Positions 35,991-48,244 of a stretch of DNA of 64,000 nucleotides are shown here, piece by piece (position 1 is the first letter of the stretch; each line of letters opens with the position of its first letter). The position numbers and the translations under genes are program-made. The DNA lies in the NCBI GenBank assembly GCA_023634235.1, contig JAMKCF010000007.1:1873001-1937000 (forward strand). Reading direction: 5' to 3'. The notes beneath the pieces were generated by a model. It searched no databases and had not been told where the DNA came from. It saw only the letters and a program-made list of their open reading frames with translations. The DNA comes from Pisaster brevispinus. Its lineage: Eukaryota; Echinodermata; Asteroidea; Forcipulatida; Asteriidae.

Positions 35991-36756
35991 AGTGCAAGAC
36001 TTGCATTCCGTTTCTAACTACAGTAGGAGGGAACACTGAATGGTGGCTAGCACAATCAGAAACCTGATGAAGTATAAAACCAATCAAGTGAATCTTCTCA
36101 TGCTTCTTTGTGATTAAACTACGGGTAACGTGTTTGCAATCGTTCTTACATTGTCCTACATTGTGTAATTCATCCCTAAGGCTTAACGATGATGAGTTTT
36201 GTAGTCCGATAGAATACAGACTATCATTGTGGTACACATGTAGGTCAAAGTCTCTTTCTATGATAAAAAGGTTCTTCCATTCGGGAATTTGATTGTCATG
36301 GGACCTTCTTCAAGAGGAACAATTCCAATGTCATGAAAATAGCAAGATGCACGAAGGGATGATTGAAGCTTTACGTGGTGTGGAAAATAAGAAGTGAATC
36401 TCCTGCTGAAGATGAGCAGAGTGTACCGTTGGAAATGTCGAGACCACATCGGCTCTTTTCAGAGCCAACCCTCCGCCCAATGCCAAAGAGACACATGGTT
36501 GTGCCAGCAAGTTTGTTGTACCTGCAAGTTTGCTAGTTATGGTTACTTCTTATAGTGCACTAGCAGACTAGAGAAGCTCCTGTCACGTTACTCATATGAA
36601 ATATTGACAGAGACTTATTTCCTAAGACATTTCGGATGAAATGAACGAACAAATGGCTAAAAGTCAAAACACACATGTACAATGCATGAGTTGTAAAGGA
36701 AACAGCTGTACATGTACATGTACATATAGGCAGATAGGCCTATAACTTTAGAACTG

Positions 36757-37360
36757 GGCCCAATGCCATGGTTCTGCTGACTGTGGAATCCTGCATTTAC
36801 GGTCACCATTCTCACAACTCAGCTTACTGGTTAATTGGCCAATTTCTGCACTGCATGTATACATGGGTACATGTGCATCAGGCTCTGTGTATGGCATAAG
36901 TAAAGAATTCTTTTAACGCAGGCATGATATTCGTCCTACTTTAGTCTGATTTTTTATTTTTTGGGGGCCCCTGGAAAAATAGGACAAATTGTGATTAAAT
37001 AGCCTGTATTAAAGCCTACACCATATGTACATGTAGGTCAGCCCATGTGCTTGATGAAATAACCCTTCATTGTACTTTTGTGCAAGGACCAAATGTCAAG
37101 CCCGGGGCCCAATTTCATGGCTCTGCTTATCTCACCAATTTCTGCACTTATGATCACCATTCTCCGCTTACTGTGCAAGCGCCGAATTTCTGCGCTAGCT
37201 GTGTAAGCAAAGAATGTCTAGAACTATGGAGTACACATGTGCACAAGCAAAAAATTCCCTGCTTACCCGTGAAATACGCTTGACGTATTAAGCACAGAAT
37301 TCCCTGTAAGCGAGGATTCTTTGCTCACGGTAAGCAGAGCCATTAAATTGAAATTGGGCC
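36757..37360. mobile_element. Fold-back repeats, longer subfamily, two fragments
   Basis: A fragment from GGGCCCAATGCCATGGTTCT (36757) to about 36850, and a fuller copy from GGGGCCCAATTTCATGGCTC (about 37104) to AAATTGAAATTGGGCCC (37360), with GGTCACCATTCTC-like inner words shared by both. Confidence 0.55.
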
Positions 37361-37457
37361 CAGATAATGTACATGTACATTTGTAAACACAATGTACACA
37401 AACACGCAAGCGAACATTCCTTGCTACCTAAACCTTTAGAAGCTTACATTAAGCTCA

Positions 37458-37648
37458 GGGCCCAATTTCATAGAGCTGCTTAAGCAGAAAATAATGCTTT
37501 TAACAATATCCTGCTAAGCAGAAATGAGCAGGATACAAGTCACAAATTGTACATGTGACATGCTTAGCTGGTAACCTTATTCTGGTAAGCAAAGTTTTAT
37601 TGTGCTTAGCAAATTTGTGTGCTTAAGCAGCTCTATGAAATTGGGCCC
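37458..37648. mobile_element. Fold-back repeat FB, intact copy
   Basis: 191 bp from GGGCCCAATTTCATAGAGCT to AGCTCTATGAAATTGGGCCC; opposite orientation to 34833 judged by the order of the CCAGTCACAAA and CTGGTAACC words. Confidence 0.83.
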
Positions 37649-38532
37649 TGATTGTCCTGCCTCTGTAAGTGCCAATTTTTTGCTTACAGGAAGCAGAGCC
37701 ATGGAAAAGGGCCTTGTATGGATAGAGCTGCTTAGTCAAAAACTGTTGCTTAATGGATTTTAAACATATTTGCCAAGCAAGAATCCTTGAGGGACCAAAG
37801 ATAACATAATCAACATTTTCACGTTAGCTGGTGACTTGTTTTTGTTGAGCAAGATCTGTCTTTGCCACGTTTGCCAACAATTGTGTTCCATAACGACAGC
37901 TCTCTATAATGACATTGGCCATGTTGGCTCCAGCTGATTTCCTCTTCAGTGTCACAGAAAACTGGGAAAAAAGAACTGGACAAAAAACCCATTTTGTGTG
38001 CCTTTTCTTTTACATGGAAAAGTTGCTGCTTGTGAAATTCAACCTTCCTTTCAGACAACCTTCCTTTCAATAGCCACCTTAAAAGTTGCGTCCATGTTAC
38101 TCGGATATAAAAACAAAGAACTCTCGGTCATCTCTTTGGTTCAGTTTTGATTCAACTCTTGATGGGATGTTTACAGTATGTACACTGTGTGGTGGCTGAC
38201 GATCCAGGCCAGCACTCGTTGTTTCCGTTACAGGAAACCGAGACTTGTTGAGTCATCCTAAAGAATACTGTAGCGTCAATAACAGCTCGGTGTGTTAAGG
38301 GGTACGCAGTACCCTGTTGTAGTAAAGAGGGTTGTGCAGTTATGCAGTGTATACTGCCTACCCCCTGAGTAAAGTAATCTTTGTATCATGTACGTATCCT
38401 TCATACAGAAGGGCATGTCATTCCCTATGTGAAAAGGGGTGCATCCACTTAATTAAGGGGTGTAAAGTTCACAGGTGTACAGCACTTGTGCCATGGACTG
38501 GTCATGCACATATGCATTAATCTTAAAAGGAT

Positions 38533-38718
38533 AGTCTTGGTAGACAGACCTTCTTGTGTTGATTTGTCACAATTTTCTCCCATGAGAGGGCGCTACCATC
38601 CATGAACCGATCTCAGTACACGAAGTGCTCCACGTAAAGGGGGCGTGAGAGCGGTTCGCGGATGATAACGCCCTCTCGTGAGGAAAGTTGTGACAAATAA
38701 ACATGACCACCAAGACAA
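38533..38718. mobile_element. MITE with about 50-bp imperfect arms
   Basis: GTCTTGGTAGAC to ATTTGTCACAATTTTCTCCC and ATGAGAGGGCG, against CGCCCTCTCGTGAGGAAAGT, TGTGACAAATAAAC and CACCAAGAC. Confidence 0.75.
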
Positions 38719-38861
38719 GCAAAGGGACAGTAATGTACGATACAGCTGAAACCCCTGGGGACCAGTCAAAATTCTCTTCAAGTGATCCAGCTGGGTAGTT
38801 CAGTGGAGAGAAGGATCCTTAAATGTAATATGAATTATGGACAAGCGCAAAAGCTGACCCA

Positions 38862-38930
38862 GACCAATGAAATGATAAGCTGACTAGTCCTGCTGGCTAG
38901 TCACTGCAAAATTCACTGGCAAACCTTGCA
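38862..38930. repeat. Unexpanded relative of the 8.1-kb minisatellite
   Basis: GACCAATGAAATGATAAGCT, then GACTAGTCCTGCTGGCTAGT and CACTGCAAAA, match 8314-8375 but with a single GACCA unit. Confidence 0.6.
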
Positions 38931-41678
38931 ATACACAATGTATGTACTATTTATGGGGCATGGACCACCTGTATAGTAAAGGGACATTTAATACCTAAAC
39001 TGTACCATGAGATCCCATCCCTAATTACACTTCCCTGACCTTTACCCCTAAGCCATCCGTTTATCACCTTAAAGTGGTAGAGCATACAGTGGTTTACTTG
39101 TGTTCTGTTGTGACTGGGTGCAATACTGACATTGACCATATTGACCTGTGACTCGGGACAAACTGTACATTTAACTTAGAAGATATACACACATGTAGAG
39201 GATATAGAAACTACAAAAGTACTTTTGAATTGAGATACATGCGGTGACACCTGACTTCTATCATACATGTACAGTGTAGAATGTACATTTTGTACGTGTG
39301 TGTATACTTTGACCAAAAAGCACACAAATTTGCTAAGCAGAAAAGGATATCATTCTTAGCAAAAAGCAGTCATGCTTTGAAATACTGTAGTGTTATAACT
39401 GCATTTACTACTATGTAGGTTCTACATGTACCATACATAACATTGAGTTTTCATGTAGCAATATTCCCAGTTAAGTACTGTAGGTAACCACATCTTTGCA
39501 ATGACCAGGCCCTCATTTAAAAAAAGAATTTCTCAGTAGTTTCCTTTGATATAAGGGACTTTTGACCTGGTAGAATCGGCCAGTAACAATTACTAACATG
39601 TGAAGAAGCATGGAGGAGAAAGTACAGCGTAGACCGGCCTTTGTAATCTGCTGAAACCTCAACTTGGTTGAAACATTGGTATCATGAATGCAGACAAAAA
39701 CAAGATGGCTGCTCCATGATAAACAGATAAAGGTCAAATTAATCTCAAGTGTAGACGTCGCTCAGACTCCCCCGCTCCCTGGCAGACAATGTGGAAAAAA
39801 CATATTTGCAGGCGCAATATGGAACTGACTTTCAAGCTGCCCTATATCGAAGGAAGTTTCCTGCTTGCAATTTGTACAGTGAACATGAGACCACATAACC
39901 TCTGTTTACGAAAAAGAGTGACCCTGTACATTCCAGGGCATTTCCTGGCAGGCATTTACTATAGTGGTCATGTGAGAAATTGTGCGCTTTGTCTTAAAAT
40001 TTCAACTCAAATTAAAGAGTAAATACATTGTAAAAATAACAGCTGAACTAGTTTTGAAATGTGCCCTGTTTCTTCATATTAAAAGTTATTCTCTAGTGTA
40101 AAGAGTATGTCAATTGTTAAAAACTAGGGGTGGGTGGGTGGGTTAATCCAAATTTGAAAAAAATATTAGAAGTGAAAGAAATTGTCAATGTTTGAAAATG
40201 TCATTCTTTTTTCAAACATTGATTCCACTGAATAACCAAGGCTTGAATGAGTACTGTAATGAGTGTGTACCGTTTGTACTTGGCCGTTTGATTGCTTTAG
40301 TACTAGAAGGAAATAACATGAAACAGAATTACGGTCACCACTCACTAAACATGACAAATATTGCAAGGAAATGGTGCAAACAGTATACAATACATTATGT
40401 GCTTTTGTACTTGACCCATTTTGTGATTATAAATGTAACATCACTCGTAAATTTTCAGACTTTTTTATTGTCTTATGATCTCATCCCAAGCAAAGTCTCA
40501 TGTTCTAACAGGTGTGAACGATTTTATATTTGTGAATTGAGTGAAATAGTGGTACATCCCTACTTTTTAGAGAGAAAGTTAATTACATTTTGTCAGTGAT
40601 TACTATGATTTTGTGTCTGTTTTGTCAAACCCAATTGAAAACTGGTTCAGTATTTCAGACAATTGCTCAAGACAGTTGGCTACATGTATACATGTATACA
40701 ATGTAGTTTCTGAAAAGAAAGTTTTCAGCTAAACAATCTGCCGCTTTATCTCAAATCATTGCCAACGATGTATTCGCACATTACATGTAAATGTAACACA
40801 TTAAGAAACAACAGATTGTGAATTTACGGCCTTGATGTTTTTCTAGGTCACCTCAGGTCACATATGAGTAATTAACTCAATGTTTTGACTGAGGGTTGTG
40901 GTTTCGGTTCAGGGGTGAGTGTATGGGTGGAGAGACAGGTGCTGTGAATGGAATTACTTGAGGTTACAGGTGGGCACCATAATGGTATTCATGAGGGGAC
41001 TAGACTGGATAGGCAACACCGGGAGGCAGGGGGTAATTGCAGGGCGTAATTGCTGGGGTTAGCGGTGCAGCTGGCTACAGTCTGGTACTCTGTAAAGCTT
41101 GCCTTGACTTCCTCTGTTGATACCAAGAACTGTTGAGATAGACTGCTGAGGAGCCTTTATCCAATTCAATGTGTCTGCCCTTGTTATATTTGTGTGGTTT
41201 TGTACAGCATTAGTGTTCATATTCATACACAACAATGATGTTTGATTTGTCGGTATGTATGTTTTTAATTTTGTTTGTGCATGAAAAAAAAGTGTAGCAA
41301 GACGCTGACATAATTTTATTGTTCATTTGGGTTGCTGGCGCTTTTCCAGGTGTACTCTCCACAGAAGAATTTCTTGAGCCCGCCCAATCTGAGACCAATT
41401 TCATGGACACTGTTTAGTGTTTAACAAGCAGAAAAAGTGCATTCACAGTAACTGATATGCCTTTAAGCGTATTTCACAGGTTAGTAGGGAAGTTTGCTTG
41501 TGCAAGTAATGAAGGATTTCTTGCTTCCAGCTAACGCAAAAATTGGTGTAAGGAGGGAATGATGTCTGTTACTGTAGGCCTACATGTATAGCTCAGAGTG
41601 AAATATTACAAGGTGTGTACTTGTACATGTAAAGCCTGGACATAGGCCCTAGATTGTTCAACTGGTTTCTCTACTTAA

Positions 41679-41819
41679 GGCTGTATCCAAAATGGCGGCT
41701 ACAGTTACGGCTGCGGCTGTTGCTAAGGATGTTTCTAAGGATGGCCTATACAGTTCTTCAACACATGGTGACATGGAAATCTATACATGTAGCTGTAGCC
41801 GCCGATTCAGACACGGCTA
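41679..41819. mobile_element. Small TIR element
   Basis: GGCTGTATCCAAAATGGCGG at the left, and GTAGCCGCCGATTCAGACAC then GGCT at the right, form an imperfect inverted repeat of about 25 bp. Confidence 0.55.
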
Positions 41820-41837
41820 CAACTCTAAATTATACAT

Positions 41838-42143
41838 TGACTGAAGTGGGATTCTAACCCAGGACCTCCAGGGCACTGTACGGGTACCATGTCTACTTGA
41901 ACAGATTCAAACCTGAGACTGCCATGTTGCTGTACTCTTAATCTACATATGTACATACTGAGATACTATGTACAGGATTCCAACCATGTGGACATATACA
42001 TGTAGTTGCTGATCAGTTTTAACTGAAGTAGAAATCTAACCCCGGACCTCTAGGGCGCTGTACCAGTACCAGGTCTGCTGGAACAGATTCGAACCTTGGA
42101 CTGCCATGTTACTGTACTCTTAATCGTTTACAAACTGAGACTT
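41838..42143. repeat. Local tandem duplication carrying tRNA B-box-like sequence
   Basis: Two copies of a roughly 125-nt unit, 41838-41962 and 42016-42143, about 180 nt apart. They share TGAAGT.G..TCTAACCC.GG, the segment CAGATTC.AACCT and TGCCATGTTNCTGTACTCTT. A third weak match follows near 42190. On the - strand the unit resembles a tRNA B box, and a related B-box complement (GTGGGATTCGAACTGGGG) is at about 42568-42585. Probably a degraded SINE cluster. Confidence 0.55.
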
Positions 42144-42861
42144 TATCTTGTGTGACATGATTTAAACCGTGGCCGGTTATGCTTCTTTGTTGACCAGGTG
42201 TTGACTGAAGTATGAATTAAGTCTTTGACCGCAAGGTTTCTGTTCAGTAATTTATAAAATAATACTTATTTATTTATTTATTTTACAGCACAATTAGCTC
42301 AAATAACAGGATGAATAGATCCATTGCATACGAGGTCATAAGCCCCAAATAGTCCCCTCATTGAGGTCAATGAAGAGCTACCATTGGCTGAGTCATGCGC
42401 AGCGCGTACATGCTTGCACTCTTCCATTGTTTGACATCAAAGATGGCAGTCTATAGGAAACGAGAAGAAATGTTCAGTTTTAGATGTGAGAGGAGAACCC
42501 CAATGGGGAAAACCCACATATTCAGGTATGGACTGAAAACCCAATGTATGCAGTACGCTGGTCAGAGGTGGGATTCGAACTGGGGACTACAGAGGTGAAA
42601 CCACCGAGCCAACCTGATCCCAAGATCATTAGGAACAGAATATACTGTCTTGACAAGTGCTTTACCAAGCTCACCAAGTTAATCCAACCCCATCTGCTGA
42701 AGCAGGACGAAAACCCAGGACATCAAGCTGCATTGTCTGCTGAAGTGGGATGTGAACCTTCTTCACTGAGTCCCAACAATGTGCTGCACAAATATGCTGT
42801 TAGTAACTTGCAAGTGAAAAAATCTATCATTAATTTTTGTTTTGTCTTTTGTCGTTTTCAG

Positions 42862-42987
42862 AGGAGGACAGTAACGCGTCATCAAGTCAAGTGAGATCGG
42901 AGAATGGGGAGAGAGCAAGGCAAGAATCAGGCTCTACAGAGGGCAGCAGAGGGGATGGTCCGCCAACCAGGAGTAGAGCTCAACCTA
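42862..42987 (+). CDS. map7: MAP7-family gene, exon 2 (Ser/Arg/Glu-rich leader)
   Basis: A 126-nt exon (42 codons), phase 1 at both ends. The acceptor is TCGTTTTCAG at 42852-42861 and the donor is CCTA|GTAAGT, a near-consensus site. It encodes a hydrophilic segment beginning EEDSNASSSQVRSENGE and ending TRSRAQP. The junction codon with the previous exon is GAG, and with the next exon ATT, so no stop is created. Like exon 1 it is a symmetric cassette whose length is a multiple of three, so isoforms lacking one or both would keep the frame. No domain is recognised. The assignment rests on splice sites, phase and its place 963 nt before the microtubule-binding exon. Confidence 0.82.
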
Positions 42988-43949
42988 GTAAGTACTTCAA
43001 TAGAACGAGGAATTTATTTTTTATTTTCGGTGAAAGTGTCAGTGACCTACATGTTCAACAAGTTTCCTGCCCAGTGGATGAGTAGACATTAACCTTGAAA
43101 AGTTGACATTTTTACTTTTTTACTTGTACTTGTTATTCTTCAGGCATGACATTCTACTTAGTTTATATCCTGATTTCCGATTTTGTTTGCCCTTGGGAAA
43201 AGTCAGAAAAACTCAGATAACATACATGTAGACTGAAAAGTCTATTAAAGCCTGCACCATTTTTATGATTATGTAGGTTAGCTCTTGAACTCAATAAAAT
43301 TGTCCTACTGTTTTTTCAAGGACCAAATTCATGCCTGATTCTTACACCTGTCATTTTCCCTAAAACTGTAAAAAGAGGTTCAATGATGTGGATTTCATCT
43401 GCAGGCCTGATGCTTCTTCTGGTCATTGCCTTGGTGCCCCTTAAAAAGAAATGTTCAAGTATAAATATTGAAGTGCCCTTTCCTACAGAAAATCTGCCCT
43501 GCCCTTTAATTCTCTTACAAGATTGAAGTATCAGAACTGCATCCATTACCATTTTTCCATCCTAGATATTTCTTGCAATTGTGACTTGAATGTAAAGTTT
43601 GGAGGGCTTGAGTATTCAAGGCAAGGTTACGAGGCCACTTCCATTCTAAAAGCCTTGTATATTGTAAGTCAATTTTTATTGAAAAATCAACTGCACTGTA
43701 TGCAAGAGAGCAAGATCGCGGGAAAGAGGAACTTTTCTATGCAGTTTTGTCCATCCAGTACACATTTTAATTTGATTTTTTTTTTTAGTGGAAAATACCT
43801 GGATCTGGTTTCTGTAACTTCCCTCGTTTGACGCAGCCTGTCAGTTACCATGGTTACAATGACCCAGTCCCAAAACAAGTACATGTATATTGGAGATTGA
43901 GTCCATCTTGTTCAAATAACACCTAGAATTATTTTGTGAATGGTTACAG
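42988..43949 (+). other. map7: Intron 2 of the MAP7-family gene
   Basis: 962 nt, GTAAGT to ACAG. No repeats recognised. Confidence 0.8.
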
Positions 43950-44113
43950 TTTTAGATGCCTCAAAACGAAGGGAAAAGCAAGACAGACAGCATAAATACC
44001 GATCTCATCAGTTAGACACGAGACAGAAACGAATTCAGGAGATTCGACACAAAGAATCCGATCACAGAGCTGAAATACTTGAGAGGAAGAAAAGGCAGGA
44101 GGTGGAGGAACTG
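43950..44113 (+). CDS. map7: MAP7-family gene, exon 3 (first part of microtubule-binding coiled coil)
   Basis: A 164-nt exon with acceptor TGGTTACAG (43941-43949) and donor CTG|GTGAGT; it enters in phase 1 and leaves in phase 0. The product is almost entirely Arg, Lys, Glu, Gln and His, a continuous charged helix starting LDASKRREKQDRQHKYRSHQ and containing RQKRIQEIRHKESDHRAEIL. This is the pattern of the N-terminal ensconsin/MAP7 microtubule-binding domain, where a long single helix lies along the microtubule lattice. Compared with what is known of vertebrate MAP7, the part before the RQH segment looks about 15-20 residues shorter, while the following 50 residues align without gaps. Inferred role: lattice binding and stabilisation of cytoplasmic microtubules. 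Confidence 0.92.
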
Positions 44114-44361
44114 GTGAGTTGATTGGTCGTTTTTGAAATGAGGACTGTCTTTGTGAGGCAGCTGATTGGCTCTGCTGAGTTTAGAGTTTAGACATTAGGG
44201 GTTCGTTTTCGCAATCGTAAACATTAACTGTTTTGGCTGAATTGGCCATTGGTTAATCACTGGCCACTGACTGAAACAGTTATTGGTTACAGACGTAAAA
44301 GCACACCCCTGGTATTGATTGCTTTGTTAATCAAATTCATCAATTATTATTACTTTTATAG

Positions 44362-44779
44362 GCACGTAAAGAAGCGATCGTTCGACGCTCACGAGAACGC
44401 TCAGACAACGCTCGTGAGAAACGCCGTTCTTGGAGTGCATTCGGTTCCCGCGACTACTCATCCCCTGTCCCCAGCAGCGGGGCACCAGTTGCTGCGAGAG
44501 GTCGCAGCACAGACAGGATGTCTGACCGACAGACCTACTCAGGGGTGCTCCCCCTAGGCACGAGCAAGAGGCTATCAAGCTCCGTGTCGGCCCTACACAA
44601 GCCTGTACATCTGGTTCGACTGGGTCCCAACGAGAACGACTGGTTCGAGGTTCACATACCGGAGCCACTGCCCCGCAGGGGGTCTTCACCAGGCAACGAC
44701 AAGAAAAATGATTCTTCTCCTTTGCCCGCCAGTAGTAGTGCAACCCCCCGCCACCACATGTCCTCACCCAACCTTGCAT
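44362..44779 (+). CDS. map7: MAP7-family gene, exon 4 (end of microtubule-binding domain plus Ser-rich region)
   Basis: A 418-nt exon after a 248-nt intron; the acceptor is CTTTTATAG (44361) and the donor CAT|GTAAGC; it enters in phase 0 and leaves in phase 1. It opens with ARKEAIVRRSRERSDNAREK and then RRSWSAFGS, the family landmarks where the basic helix ends in a Trp-Ser motif. Next come a Ser-rich stretch with KRLSSSVSAL, matching the conserved KRLSSS block of MAP7 proteins, and a segment with an unusual acidic/aromatic patch, GPNENDWFEVHIPEPLPRRG, which I do not recognise from other family members. The exon ends HHMSSPNLA, in the place where vertebrate MAP7 has a short Ser/Ala-rich signature. 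GC content is clearly above the flanking introns. A 150-codon reverse-strand frame here is a shadow. Confidence 0.93.
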
Positions 44780-45074
44780 GTAAGCTAATACTTGACAAAC
44801 CTAACACAACGCTGCAGGAATTGCCAGACCATGAACACAAGAGGGCGGTAGTCTTAACAGTCCTTTTCCCCATCGCTCTTAAAATGGCTGTGTCTAATGG
44901 GCAACTTTGGCTCTGGCTATTAGGCCATTGTCTGTAGATGCAATACTTTAAAAAATGCCTTTCCAATGGTCTTGCTTTAGCTGCAGCCAATTCAAGCATA
45001 TCTTTTTCAGGCTTGCATATCTTTGCCATGTCCCCTGTTTGCATCAGCAATAGTGGATACTAATTCTCATCAGA

Positions 45075-45172
45075 CCAAATGGGAATCAGACTATTCTCTC
45101 CCTCCAATCTCAGTTTGGTGACAGTGACTTGATTGGAAGTAAAACAAAATGGCTTCACAGTGATAAGTTGAG
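45075..45172 (+). repeat. Dispersed repeat family K, copy 2
   Basis: TCAGACTATTCTCTCCCTCC, CTCAGTTTGGTGACAGTGAC, AAACAAAATGGCTTCACAGT. Confidence 0.55.
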
Positions 45173-46059
45173 GCTTTTGCAGAGAATTTGGAGAAAAAAA
45201 ACACATGACTACCAGTCTCACATTGGCTTAAATGATTGCCTGGTCACATTTTCAGGAAGTTTGTTTTTAATTATACACTGTACATAGAAAACATCAAAGG
45301 ACAACCAATGTTTTGCAGGCTTTTAATTTTTTAAAGATTGTATTTGTTGTTGCTGTTTTTTACAAGAAAGGCTTCATTCCATTGCGCACCATCTCTCCAT
45401 TTATGATAGGGGCAGCTTTGGCTGTATGAGCCACTTTGAAGCCATTTTGCTCTGACTTTTTCTCTGGCTCAAAATGGGGGATGAAGCCATAGCCGGAATC
45501 ACAGCCAAGGTTTCAGAATAACGCTCAAAACAAAAGTAAGCAAATTCTAGGCAAAACAAATATCTGGCCTTAAAATGTGACTTTCAATAAATAACTTAAT
45601 GTATCAAATTGAACATTCCAATAGACACAACTTCCTCACGCATACTTTTCCTATTGAGAACTATCAGGAGATAAGAATTGCTTATCATTCTTTGAAAAAA
45701 GGAAGAAGACCAAACTGAGAATTGGAAAAGCAGACATGACAGAAGACTGAGATACACCTGGTATAAATTGTTACTGAGCTAGGGAGTCTCATTGCCTTAT
45801 ATGGCTGTGGCAAATCCTGCAGCGAGATGACATGTGATCACCCTATCATTGAACAGCATACCGGTGCTATCCCATGGGGCAGCAACTTAATGACTCCACA
45901 AATCTCAAATTTTCAACATCACTTAATTTTTCCTCCAACATCTTGTTTCTGTGGTTTGGGTTTTTTATATGATAAAGCGGTTGCTTTTTCCTACATCATT
46001 CACACAATGGATCATGGTATTCAATATTATCACTCGTAATTTAGCTATTGACTTTGTTT

Positions 46060-46140
46060 TTTGTTTGTTTATTTATTTATTTATTCATTTATTTATTTAT
46101 TTATAAATTTATTTATATTTATATTAATTTTTTTATTCAG
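46060..46140. repeat. (TTTA)n microsatellite
   Basis: TTTATTTATTTATTCATTTA and continuing. Confidence 0.9.
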
Positions 46141-47370
46141 AAAAAGCCAGCAGTGTGTCCTTAATTTTCAGGCTTGGGCAGAGAAAAAAAGCGTTGGTGT
46201 AAATTCCCCTTTAAATTTATTTTGATTTATTTGCCTTTTTCATTTGATTTCTCGTTTCATTTTCCCATTTGTTTAAGATGTGAAAATCAAAATCACAGCA
46301 AGAAATGTTGTTGTTCTTTTAATACTTGTTGCCCGAAACGACAAAATGTTGGTGTAAATATCCCAAAAACTTATTATTATTTTTTATTTATTTTTTGCCT
46401 TTGATTTATTTTCCCTTTCTCCCGAAGCAAAGTGAAGTGTATTGTCCACTCCCGGGCTGAAGTAACCAATAATGTGTCGTTGTGTTTGAAATAACTCAAA
46501 ACCCTCCAGCTGCCATTCATATTTTTTTACAGAGAGTTTTTACGATAAATTTAGGAGCAGAAGTCAATAATTCAGATCAATCCAGAACCTTAAGGTGAAC
46601 TGTCCAGGGCCTGTGAGATTCTTTGTTGTTGTTTGATTTATATGTAGGATTTCTCGACTGTTTCTGAAACTTAAATTTTGTTCTCTTTTCAAAGAAATTT
46701 CTTACACATTCAGTAAGGTAGGACGTTGTTCACCATCAGCAGCCAAGTTGGCCAAAACATGTTCAAGGTTTTCCGTTTATTTTTAAAGCTCAGTGTTAGC
46801 CAGGAAATTTTAAAATGGAAACCAAAGACCGTCTTTCGTAACTCAACTCTGAAATGCAGATCTTTAATTACTTGACCCTGTAAACTTTTTCCTGAGCTAT
46901 GCCAGTCATTCCATCCCAATTACCAAGTCTAGGGTTCCCTCGCTTTCATACAAAGTAAGTTAAGAAAATATCGGGTAGAGTTTAGTTGGGGTGCAGGATC
47001 TGTAATACTTGCGAACAGCGTTACATGTGCAGTATGCACTCTGACTCAAGATTAGGTATAAAATTAACAAAGATAAACTTGCGGTAACTCTATTTGATAA
47101 GTGCTGGCTCTTCGAAGAGTTTAGGTGTGCTTGGGAAACTAATAATAATAGTAAGAACACTTATTATGCACCGGTATTCGTCAAGTCTTGATGCTCATGG
47201 CATGGTACAAAACACTAAAACTAAAACACAACATTCCAAAACAACATACATGTATCAGATTACAAAACCAGTTTCTTAAACTAAGCAAGCCACACAGCTC
47301 TGTGTTGCAGTCACTCTGTCGACATTCCTTTGTTCTCCACACTTAAGGAAAATCCTATTCTTCAACACTA

Positions 47371-47480
47371 AAAAAACACTGTGTGGACGTGTGGAAGTCC
47401 ACATAGTGTTTCAAGTCCCTACATTATGTGAACCTCTTTGTTCTTGAGTCCACACTTAGTATGTAGTGTAAAAAAACCAG
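47371..47480. repeat. Palindromic CCACATAGTGTT motif cluster
   Basis: AACACTGTGTGGACGTGTGG followed by AAGTCCACATAGTGTTTC forms a hairpin; further versions GAGTCCACACTTAGTATGTA and TACATTATGTGAAC lie within 70 nt. Confidence 0.45.
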
Positions 47481-48244
47481 CACAGGGAGTCGTGATTCAA
47501 ATGGCACTAGATGTATTCAGGAAGAGATGGGTTTTGAGAGCAATTTCAAAATCTAATAGATGTTACTTTTTTGCATTGGGGATAAAGAATATACATGTAG
47601 TTTGGTTTTTACCCTTACACTGATGCGTATTAAGCACTGTATACTCAGTACTTTTCCGAAGGACAGATAGGCTACAGATTTTGAGTGGGAGCTTAGCGAC
47701 CGCTTGCTTTGAATCAAGATAGAGTACAGCTTTAGTTATGCTGTGAGTACACTCAGTTAGTTTTTTTATGCCCTGTGATGTTAGATGTAAACATGTAATG
47801 ATGGTTGACAATTTTTGACAAGGTAGGTTCTAGGTAGCAGGTTCATTTAGAGTATACTGTAGGTACATCAAACATGCATCTAGGTTTGACTTTGAGGTGT
47901 CATTTGTAATGGGTGGATCATGGATTTTCTACACACCATTGGTAACTGATTTCAAATTTTTTGCGTCAAATTATCGTGCAAAATTTGACTTGGATGAACT
48001 ACATTGATGTTACAAGCAGGTAATTGAGAAAGTCCAGCTGAAGTGATGTGGTTTGCGAGAAAATATGAAATAGTTTGTCGGGTCCGAACCGATTCTGTAG
48101 CCAGTGAGTCTTTGCATTACAAATAAGAAGTAAGATCAAAAACATTTTTTTTTTTTCTCTTTTGTTTTTTTCTTCAAATATTTGAAGCAAAAAGTTGCAT
48201 CCCCTTAAGGTGATCCCTCTTCTGCCGCTTCCAAAGTTGTATCA

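Larger units (their letters stand above)
23067..42861 (+). other. map7: Intron 1 of the MAP7-family gene (19.8 kb)
   Basis: GT at 23067, AG at 42860-42861. It holds the 3.2-kb TIR element nested in SINE-A, many FB copies, SINE-B copies and the possible poison exon at 33923. The 135-codon frame at 40192 lacks any recognisable feature. Confidence 0.75.

Noticed and set aside
40192..40599. 135-codon + strand frame
   Set aside because: AT-rich, no recognisable motif, non-ATG start, and no phase relation to the MAP7 exons.
44327..44779. 150-codon reverse-strand frame
   Set aside because: It lies antisense to MAP7 exon 4; the + strand frame has splice sites, phase and recognisable family motifs.
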